NCBI GenBank assembly: GCA_036677805.1 | Contig: JAVBVS010000010.1 | Span: 1 to 64,000 of the forward strand | From: SIG78 sp036677805 | Lineage (GTDB): Bacteria > Verrucomicrobiota > Lentisphaeria > Victivallales > Victivallaceae | Length of the DNA: 64,000 nucleotides | Direction of reading: 5' to 3' | Shown here: one piece after another, positions 34,501-41,723 of the stretch | How the letters are laid out: every line of letters begins with the position of its first letter | Position numbering within the stretch: position 1 is the first letter of the stretch | The notes under the pieces: generated by a model | Told to the model about the DNA's origin: nothing | Databases searched by the model: none | What the model saw: only the letters and a program-made list of their open reading frames with translations | Made by a program: the position numbers and the translations under genes

Positions 34501-35913
34501 TTATTCCCTTCCGTTCCAGCAATAGGTACAGACCTTGTCCTCCGGCAACCCGATCGCCGCCAGCAATCCCTCCAGCGTCTGATAGTGCAGAGTGCTGAGA
34601 TTGAGCTCCCGACGCACCTCCTCGACCATTTGGCGATAAGGTTCGCCGTAAACGTTGAAATATTTTTCCAGAATTTCCGGCGTCAGTTCGGCGCCGTGTT
34701 CGAGATGCTGGATCGCCCGGCGCGCGGCCAGATCAAGCTCCGAACGCGAACGCGAAAAGTTCAGGTATTTGCACCCGAAAAGCAGCGGCGGCGACGCCGA
34801 GCACATATGCACCTCCGCGGCGCCGAGCTCCAGCAGCTGGGCCACGGTTTCGCGCATCTGAGTGCCGCGGACGATGGAGTCGTCGCAGAACAGAATGCGC
34901 TTGCCCTTGACCTGCGACTCCACCGGAATGAGCTTCATCTGCGCCACCAGATCGCGCATCTGCTGGTTCTGAGGCATGAAACTGCGCGCCCAGGTCGGCG
35001 TGTATTTGACGAACGCGCGCTTGTAGGGAATGCCGGAAGCATTGGAGTATCCGACCGCATGGGCGATGCCGGAATCCGGAATGCCGGAAACCAGATCGAC
35101 TTCGGGCCGGTCGGCGCGCGCCATGATGTCGCCGTTGCGATAGCGCACTTCCTCGGTGTTGACCTGTTCGTAACAGCTCGAGGGATACCCGTAGTAAACC
35201 CACAGGAAGGCGCAGATCCGCATCCGGTCGCCGGGTGCGCGCTCCTGAATCACCGCGTCGGCGGTGAGGCGTACGATTTCGCCCGGGCCGAGGTCGTATT
35301 TGTACCGGTAGCCGAGGTTCGGAAACGCGGTGGTCTCCATGGTCACGGCATAGGCATTTTCCTTCTCCCCGATAATCACCGGAGTGCGCCCGTAACGGTC
35401 GCGCGCGGCATAGACCGCATGGTCCTTGAGCACCAGAATCGAAAGCGAACCTTCGATCGCGGCCTGCGCATACTCCAGCCCGGCGACGATCGAATCCTTC
35501 TGGTTGATCAAAAAGGCCGCCAGCTCGGTCTGGCTGATTTCGCCTTCATGGCACTCGCTGAAATGGGCGCGGTTGTCCTCCAGCGCGGCGCGCAGAATCT
35601 GGCGGCTGTTGGTAATCTTGCCGACGGTGACGATGGCGTAAGTCCCGAGCGAACCGGTCACCACCAGCGGTTGCCGCTCGAAGTCGCTGATGCAGCCGAT
35701 TCCGGTCTCGCCCGGCAAATCGTCGATCTCCCGGTCGAACTGCGTTCGGAACTGCGAATTGGCGATGCTGTGGGAGCGCCAGGCCATATTGCCGGCGCGA
35801 TCCAGCACGGCCATGCCGCCATAACGGGTGCCGAGGTGAGAATGATAATCCGTTCCGTAAAACAAATCGCCGATGCAATCAAGCTTGCCGGCCACGCCGA
35901 AAAAACCGCCCAT
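34501..35913 (-). CDS. Amidophosphoribosyltransferase-like protein lacking the glutaminase cysteine
   Basis: 470 residues from ATG 35913; the frame extends 19 codons more. The PRTase half is intact: VSGIPDSGIAHAVGYSNASG, KYTPTWARSFMPQNQ and the PRPP loop ILFCDDSIVRGTQMRE. PurF proteins need an N-terminal Cys directly after Met (MCGxxG). Here the start reads MGGFFGVAGKLDC, with Gly in place of Cys, so glutamine hydrolysis by the normal mechanism is not expected. The rest of the class II amidotransferase fold is kept (HLGTRYGGMAV, DFERQPLVVTGSLG). It may use ammonia, work with another amidotransferase, or have a new role. A similar subfamily seems to occur elsewhere, from memory. Confidence 0.8.
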   Translation of the reverse strand: MGGFFGVAGKLDCIGDLFYGTDYHSHLGTRYGGMAVLDRAGNMAWRSHSIANSQFRTQFDREIDDLPGETGIGCISDFERQPLVVTGSLGTYAIVTVGKITNSRQILRAALEDNRAHFSECHEGEISQTELAAFLINQKDSIVAGLEYAQAAIEGSLSILVLKDHAVYAARDRYGRTPVIIGEKENAYAVTMETTAFPNLGYRYKYDLGPGEIVRLTADAVIQERAPGDRMRICAFLWVYYGYPSSCYEQVNTEEVRYRNGDIMARADRPEVDLVSGIPDSGIAHAVGYSNASGIPYKRAFVKYTPTWARSFMPQNQQMRDLVAQMKLIPVESQVKGKRILFCDDSIVRGTQMRETVAQLLELGAAEVHMCSASPPLLFGCKYLNFSRSRSELDLAARRAIQHLEHGAELTPEILEKYFNVYGEPYRQMVEEVRRELNLSTLHYQTLEGLLAAIGLPEDKVCTYCWNGRE

Positions 35914-36115
35914 AGAAAACGCCGTCCCTGTTATCCCCCGAACGATATTGAGTCTTGCGCTTTCCGGCATCCGGAAAGGCCGTCCCGCTCCTCGATCAAT
36001 ATACCTCTCGGCTTCCTCATTTGCAAGCGGGAGGCCGATTTTTACCGGGATTTTATTCGCGCGAAAGCCAACCCATCACAGCGTCCCGGATCGCCCCGGA
36101 CACGGCTGCGGAAGA

Positions 36116-37993
36116 TTATTCGCCGAAGGTTTTCTGTTCGGCCGGCGGCGTCCAGAAGCAGTCGCTGTTCAACCCCAGCGGAAAAACGCGGACATTGCGA
36201 TAACGCCCGGACAGTGCCTTCAGGCTCTCCGGGACGATCAGAAAGGTGTAAGGCTGCTCCTCGTGCAGCAGCGCCTGAAAACGGTGGCACAATGCAATCC
36301 GCTCCGGAACATCGAAGGTGCGGCGGATCGATTCGATGATCCGGTCGGCCTCCGGATGCTTGAACCCGACGTGATTGCTGCCCATCGGCGTATCGGCCTG
36401 GCTCGAATGCCAGACCTGATAGGGATCGCTTTCATAGGGCAGGCTCCACCCCAGCGAACAGACTTCGTAGGAACGTTTTTCCAATTTCTCAATATAGACC
36501 GGCCACTCGAACACGGCGATCTTCATTTCGATGCCGGCCCGGGCCAGGTCCTCCTTCACGATGGTCAGGATTTTTTCCTGAATCGGATTGCCCGCCACCT
36601 GAAGCGCGGTATATTCGAAGCGCCGTCCGTCCTTGTCCAGAATGCCGTCGCCGTCGGTGTCGCGCCAGCCGGCCTCGGCCAGCAGCGCCTTCGCCCGCGC
36701 CGGATCGAACGGCCACGGCGCGATCTCCCGATCATAATAAGGACTGTCATAAAAAAACGGTCCACTGATCACCCGGCCGCGATCGCAGAAAACATCGCGC
36801 AGAATCCGCTCGCGGTCGGTCAGCAGGGTCAGCGCCTGCCGCACCCGCTTGTCCTGAAACAGCGGATGGCGCAGATTGTAACCGATGTAGTAGTAGGCGC
36901 TGGCCAGATACCGCGCGCGACGGATGGTTTCGCCGGGAGCCAGCGGCTGATCCGCCGCGCTCATGCCGACGCCCAGCACCGAATGCGAAAATGGTTCCTC
37001 TCCGGCCCGTTTTTCCCACTGCTCCGGCAGCAGCCCAAGTTCGTCGAGCTCTCCGGCCAGCAACATCTGGAAGCGGGTATTGGGCGCCTTCACGATTTCG
37101 AAAACCACCGTTTCCAGCGGCGGCGCGATACCGAGTTCGTTGCCGAAGTAACGGTTGAAGCGGCGCAGTACAAAGCGCTGATCGCGCACCCACTGTTCAA
37201 GCTTGTAGGGACCGCAGCCGACGACCATGCGGTTGCGCTCGTGATCGTCGTTGAATTTTTCCGGATCGAAGACGCGGCCGCCGGGGCAATAGAAGTGGCG
37301 CGGCAGCGGCGCCAGCCCCAACGACAGCTCGAGCGAACGGAAATATTCATTGCGCCAACGGATTTCCAGCTCATAATCGTTGATTGCCCGAATATATTCC
37401 AGATCCTGATAATAGCCGCGCAGCACCGCCGCATTGACCTTGGGATTGCGGATGACATCGAGATAGAAGACAAAATCGGCCGCCGTCACCTCGCGCGGCG
37501 CCACCTTCTCCCCGGTTTCCGGGTCGGTGAAATCATGCCACAGAACGCCTTTGCGCAAGCGGATGCGGAATGTCTTGTGATCGGCGGAACTCTCCCACGA
37601 CTCGGCCATCAGCGGCACGAATTCCTCGGGCCGGGCAAAATTGCGCGTGCCCAGCGTCGAAGTGCATAATCCGAGAATCTCGCTGGCCGTGGCTTCATTG
37701 CCGGTAATCGGATTGAGGCTGCCGATATCGGCGGCGATCGCCTGAACCAGACGGCCGCCCGAAGTCGCCGCCGGATCGAAGAATTCCGCATTGCCGGCCC
37801 GGTCGCCGCCGCCGGGCGCCATGCCGGACGCCGCGGTGGCGACCGCCGCCGGACGGCGCGCCAGCTCTTCGCGCAGCAGCCGCAATTCCCGGCTCTGGCG
37901 GTCGATCGCGGTAATCGTCATCCAGCCGAAAAAGGCCACCGCCGCCAGCAGCAGAACCAGCAAAAACCGTTCCCAGCCTCCCCGTCCCGCCAT
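36116..37993 (-). CDS. Extracellular solute-binding protein family 5 (peptide ABC transporter)
   Basis: 625 residues, somewhat long. A single N-terminal membrane helix (FLLVLLLAAVAFFGWMTITAI) serves as uncleaved anchor or signal; a short coiled region follows. The SBP_bac_5 fold shows GSLNPITGNEATASEIL, LAESWESSADHKTFRIRLRKGVLWHD, LASAYYYIGYNLRHPLFQDKRVRQAL and GDGILDKDGRRFEYT. It captures oligopeptides or similar ligands. No permease or ATPase gene is adjacent. It lies 37 bases downstream of the LptF/LptG gene. Confidence 0.88.
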   Translation of the reverse strand: MAGRGGWERFLLVLLLAAVAFFGWMTITAIDRQSRELRLLREELARRPAAVATAASGMAPGGGDRAGNAEFFDPAATSGGRLVQAIAADIGSLNPITGNEATASEILGLCTSTLGTRNFARPEEFVPLMAESWESSADHKTFRIRLRKGVLWHDFTDPETGEKVAPREVTAADFVFYLDVIRNPKVNAAVLRGYYQDLEYIRAINDYELEIRWRNEYFRSLELSLGLAPLPRHFYCPGGRVFDPEKFNDDHERNRMVVGCGPYKLEQWVRDQRFVLRRFNRYFGNELGIAPPLETVVFEIVKAPNTRFQMLLAGELDELGLLPEQWEKRAGEEPFSHSVLGVGMSAADQPLAPGETIRRARYLASAYYYIGYNLRHPLFQDKRVRQALTLLTDRERILRDVFCDRGRVISGPFFYDSPYYDREIAPWPFDPARAKALLAEAGWRDTDGDGILDKDGRRFEYTALQVAGNPIQEKILTIVKEDLARAGIEMKIAVFEWPVYIEKLEKRSYEVCSLGWSLPYESDPYQVWHSSQADTPMGSNHVGFKHPEADRIIESIRRTFDVPERIALCHRFQALLHEEQPYTFLIVPESLKALSGRYRNVRVFPLGLNSDCFWTPPAEQKTFGE

Positions 37994-38030
37994 CTCGGAT
38001 CCTTTCCTTCAATAATAAGCCCGGACCGCC

Positions 38031-39122
38031 CTACTGCTGCGACACCCGGAAAAGCATGGTTGCGCCCAATCCCTGAAAAAGCAGGTTGGGCAGCCAGATC
38101 AAATATTGCGGATAGATGAAATAAAACTTGGTGATCGATTCACAGACGATCAACGACAGAAAAAAAACGCCGCCGAGAATCACGCTCAGGAACAGCCCGA
38201 CCGACGTTTCGCGCCGGGAAGTGCGGATCGCCAGCGGCAGCCCCAGCAGTAGGAACGCAATCGGCGACAGCGCCATCGCGATGCGCTGGTTGAGCTCCAC
38301 TTCCAGTTCGCAAAGCTCTTCTTTGGTCGCGCCGCGCTTGCGCTCGATCTTCATCTTCGCCAGCAGCTGGTCAGCGGGCAGAAACTTCGGCCGGATGCCG
38401 ACATGGTCCTGACTGAGCTTGGCGCCGTAATCGAAGCTGAATTCCAGTTCGTCGTTGAAAATCGTCTGTTTGCTGTCGCCGTCATAATTGCCGACAATGC
38501 ATTTGTAGAGCTTGGCGTTGAGCTTCATCGCCTCTTCGTCGACGCTCAGTACCGCACGCTCGGCGAAGATATCCTGCCGCAAGTTCAACTTGTCGTCGAA
38601 AGAATACATCTGCAGACCGCGCAACTCATTGCCGACCTTGTCGTCGATATAAATCATCGTGCCCTCGTAGGCGATCTGCTGGCCCGGGACGAAAAGCGCC
38701 ATCGGGTTGGTCAGCGCGGTGTTGCGCATCAGCGTCCTGCCCTTCCACTGCATCGGCGGGCCGGCGTCAACCTGAAGATAAAGGCAAACCACGGTCATCA
38801 GCATCACGATCAGCAACAGCGGAGCGATGATCTGAAGAATCGAAATGCCGCAGGCGCGCATCGCGGTGATTTCAGAGTCGGCCGACAGCCGGCCGAAAAC
38901 CACCATCGTGGCCACCAGAATCGACCACGGAATCGTATAAGTCAGCACAATCGGCAGCGTATACAGCACGAATTTCAGGAAATTCTCCACCGGCACCCCG
39001 CGCGACAGCATTTCCAGCACCGCCACCATGCGCGCTCCCATCATGCCGAAGGTCAGGATGCCGATCGCCATGCAGAAGACCACCAGAAAATCACGCGTCA
39101 CATATCGATTTAAAATCCACAT
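38031..39122 (-). CDS. LptF/LptG family permease
   Basis: 363 residues with six membrane segments, three at each end (FLVVFCMAIGILTFGMM; MALSPIAFLLLGLPLAI; VGLFLSVILGGVFFLSLIV), and a periplasmic beta-jellyroll between. It belongs to the ABC system that moves lipopolysaccharide from the inner membrane, implying a Gram-negative envelope. Which of LptF or LptG it is cannot be decided. Own promoter at 39176-39204. Confidence 0.88.
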   Translation of the reverse strand: MWILNRYVTRDFLVVFCMAIGILTFGMMGARMVAVLEMLSRGVPVENFLKFVLYTLPIVLTYTIPWSILVATMVVFGRLSADSEITAMRACGISILQIIAPLLLIVMLMTVVCLYLQVDAGPPMQWKGRTLMRNTALTNPMALFVPGQQIAYEGTMIYIDDKVGNELRGLQMYSFDDKLNLRQDIFAERAVLSVDEEAMKLNAKLYKCIVGNYDGDSKQTIFNDELEFSFDYGAKLSQDHVGIRPKFLPADQLLAKMKIERKRGATKEELCELEVELNQRIAMALSPIAFLLLGLPLAIRTSRRETSVGLFLSVILGGVFFLSLIVCESITKFYFIYPQYLIWLPNLLFQGLGATMLFRVSQQ

Positions 39123-39175
39123 TCCGTTCGATCCGTTTCAGCCCGAAAAATCATGATTCCAATATTCATTTATTT

Positions 39176-39204
39176 ATTATACACGCTGCCGCGCGCTTTC
39201 GCAA
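39176..39204 (-). promoter_or_regulatory. Promoter of the LptF/LptG gene
   Basis: Minus strand: -35 TTGCGA (39204-39199), 17-base spacer, perfect -10 TATAAT (39181-39176). Confidence 0.65.
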
Positions 39205-39267
39205 ACCCGGCAGCCGCGGATTGGATGGTTTGTCGCCAAAAAAAATTCAACATCATGATTTTTGCTC

Positions 39268-39296
39268 TTGAATATTGGCCGATGAACAACTAAATT
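39268..39296 (+). promoter_or_regulatory. Promoter of the membrane protein / coiled-coil / kinase module
   Basis: -35 TTGAAT (39268-39273), 17-base spacer, -10 TAAATT (39291-39296). The inverted pair CCAATATTCA (39157) and TGAATATTGG (39269) and two ATCATGAT copies (39149, 39253) lie across the divergent region. Confidence 0.5.
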
Positions 39297-39342
39297 ATCA
39301 TCATGAGACTAATTGAAAACTGAAGGAAACGGACCTGTGCAG

Positions 39343-39885
39343 ATGAAAAAGTCAACCGCATTATTGTTCCATATCGTATTGTTTCTGGCCGTCGCCGCCG
39401 GTGTGATTCTGCTTTGCACCTATCTCTACGGCCACAGCGCCAGCTTCAAGTCGCTGTTCGGCGCCTCCAACGCCGAGGTGCTCGGCGCGGTGGACAAGAC
39501 CCGCAGCCTCGCGGCCAAAAGCGAATGGGCGGGAAAATTCTCGCTCTTCATCTTCACCGCCATCATCGTCATCCAATTTCTCGCGCTGTTCGTCGCCATT
39601 CATGTGATCGGCGCCATCCGCCGCAGCGATGAAACCCCTGAAGTCAAGTTGTCCAAGCTCGCCAATGCCGACATTTTCCTCGACCTGCCGCTCTACATCG
39701 GGCTGTTCGGTTCGGTGTCGAGTTTCATGGTGATGAGCTTCAGCTCCACCAGCGGCCAGCTGATCGCCTACTCCTCCACCCTGATCGGCATCATCTTCTG
39801 CACCGTCATGCGCATCGTGCTGATGTTCCCGCTGCGCGCCAGACTGATCAGCGCCACCGGCGGCCGGACGCCGGACAAGGAGTAA
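39343..39885 (+). CDS. Four-helix membrane protein, first gene of the kinase module
   Basis: 180 residues from ATG 39343; a TTG at 39313 is also in frame. Four membrane segments: ALLFHIVLFLAVAAGVILL, FSLFIFTAIIVIQFLALFVAI, YIGLFGSVSSFMVMSF and STLIGIIFCTVMRIVLMFPL. A short loop after helix 1 carries a small polar domain. Function not recognised. AAGGAG near its stop initiates the next gene 6 bases later, so it is tightly coupled to the coiled-coil protein. Confidence 0.65.
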   Translation: MKKSTALLFHIVLFLAVAAGVILLCTYLYGHSASFKSLFGASNAEVLGAVDKTRSLAAKSEWAGKFSLFIFTAIIVIQFLALFVAIHVIGAIRRSDETPEVKLSKLANADIFLDLPLYIGLFGSVSSFMVMSFSSTSGQLIAYSSTLIGIIFCTVMRIVLMFPLRARLISATGGRTPDKE

Positions 39886-39891
39886 ATTCAA

Positions 39892-41682
39892 GTGAATCGT
39901 TCGATTCTGATTGTCATCTGTGATTTCATCATCACATCGATGATTTATCTCAACGGCGGCTTTTCCGCCATTGAGTCGCCGTTTCGCGACGGCGGCGGCG
40001 CCACCATCGACCGTTCGACGGTCCAGATGGTGATCGCGGAGCTTGAAAGCCAGCGCGTGGTATTGGAAACGGAACGGCAGCGCCTGCTGGCCGAACGCAT
40101 GGCGCCAGGCAAGGAGCAGACCGAAAACGCCCGGCTCGAAGCGCTGACGCAGGAGCTGGCCCAGACCCGGGCCAAGATCGAATATATGGAGCGGCGCGCC
40201 CGTCTGAGCCGGGAATCAGCCGGTCCGCTGTCCCCGGCCGAGATCCAGAAGGAGCTGGAAAAAGAGATTGCCGCCAAGGCCCTGATCCGGACCCAGTACG
40301 AACAATTGCAGGAAGAGCTCCAGCTCTACCGTGAAAACCTCCGCAAAACCGATGCCAATTTCGCCACATTGCAGGAACAGCACGCCACTGTGTTGCGCGA
40401 ACTGGAAGCCCGGCGCAACGAACTTGAAGTCAGCGGCAAAACGCTGGAAGCCACCCGCCAACAGCTCGGAACCACCCAGAATGAGGCCGCCCGGCTGGGC
40501 GAGCGGCTGACCGCGCGAGAGGCCGACCTGACCGCCGCCCGGACCGCCCTGAACAATGCCGAAACCAGCGTCAGTGATTATCGGCAACGGCTGGGAACCG
40601 CCGAGGCCGATCTGGCCTTTCTTCAGGGCCGTTCCAGCGCCATGGAAAAGGAATTGGCCAGCACCCGCGACCGGATCGATTCGATGCAGAAAAATATCAA
40701 GGCGCGGGATATCGAGCTCTCGGCGACCAAAACCCGGTTGGAGAACATGCAGAATGTGTTGAAAAACGCAGTCACCGATCTGTCCCGGGCGCGCAGCGAT
40801 CTGGCCGGCGAAAACGCCAAACGCGAAGAGGCGCAGACCGCGCTGGCGCAGTTGAAGGGCGATTACACCGCGGTGACGGCCAAACTCCAGAATGCCGAGG
40901 AAAAACTCCGCAGCGACGTGCTCACGCGTTACACCCAGGCGGCGGTCAAGCTCAAACAACATGTCCGGGAAAGCCGCTTCATCCTCGACCGCAACGAATC
41001 CGGCGACCTGTTCCTGCCCGCGGTCAAAGTCGGACCGAAAAATTACCTGATCTCCGCCTTGCGCACCCTGGCCGCGGCGCGGGAAAACAGTTCCGCCTTT
41101 GGCGAGGTCACCGAGCTCAATTACCAGGCCAGCCGCCCCGACGCCGGTGAAAAAGGCGACATCAGCCGGATCGGCGGACCGCTGCTGGTGGAAAAGAGCG
41201 ACTGCCGTGTGGCATTGCTGGAAGTCCCGGAAGCCCTGGCGAAACCGCTGACCATACTCACCCGCGACGAGCTGAAGCAGCGCGGAATTCAGGACCTCTA
41301 TCTCTTCAAAGCCGGTTCTTTCGGCAAAGACAGCACCATCCTCGACAGCCGCTGCTCCATGAGCTTCGAGAGCGACGACGACTATCTCTACATCCGCAAC
41401 GGCGCCCGGGTTTCGAGCGAACTCAAGGCCGACATCGGCGACCTGGTGCTGACCAAACAGGGCGAACTCGTCGGCGTGGTGGTGGCGCTGGAGGAATATG
41501 ATTTCGGACGGCAGCTCGAAGCGCGTTGCTTCGTTTTCGGACGGCAGCCCGATCCGGCTTCGCTGCCGACGATCGAGCTGACCAAGCCGGCCGGGCAGGA
41601 TACCTACCGCGATTTCAGCGACAAGGTCAACTTCTGGCTGGATCAGGCCAGGCCGCTGGATGCGCGCAAACGCCGCCGGTAG
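39892..41682 (+). CDS. Membrane-tethered long coiled-coil protein with C-terminal beta domain
   Basis: 596 residues, GTG start with AAGGAG upstream. A short hydrophobic N-terminus (ILIVICDFIITSMIYL) is followed by about 300 residues of uninterrupted heptads (for example AELESQRVVLETERQRLLAE), then a ~230-residue globular part rich in strands. In that part GDLVLTKQGELVGVVVALE and RIGGPLLVEKSDCRVALLEV loosely recall a trypsin-like barrel without a visible triad. Not recognised. It sits between the four-helix membrane protein and the kinase-FGE gene and may be the scaffold of that module. Confidence 0.7.
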   Translation: MNRSILIVICDFIITSMIYLNGGFSAIESPFRDGGGATIDRSTVQMVIAELESQRVVLETERQRLLAERMAPGKEQTENARLEALTQELAQTRAKIEYMERRARLSRESAGPLSPAEIQKELEKEIAAKALIRTQYEQLQEELQLYRENLRKTDANFATLQEQHATVLRELEARRNELEVSGKTLEATRQQLGTTQNEAARLGERLTAREADLTAARTALNNAETSVSDYRQRLGTAEADLAFLQGRSSAMEKELASTRDRIDSMQKNIKARDIELSATKTRLENMQNVLKNAVTDLSRARSDLAGENAKREEAQTALAQLKGDYTAVTAKLQNAEEKLRSDVLTRYTQAAVKLKQHVRESRFILDRNESGDLFLPAVKVGPKNYLISALRTLAAARENSSAFGEVTELNYQASRPDAGEKGDISRIGGPLLVEKSDCRVALLEVPEALAKPLTILTRDELKQRGIQDLYLFKAGSFGKDSTILDSRCSMSFESDDDYLYIRNGARVSSELKADIGDLVLTKQGELVGVVVALEEYDFGRQLEARCFVFGRQPDPASLPTIELTKPAGQDTYRDFSDKVNFWLDQARPLDARKRRR

Positions 41683-41723
41683 CCTGTGTTCCGTCCGCAA
41701 TTTGATGATGGTTTTTTTGTCGG

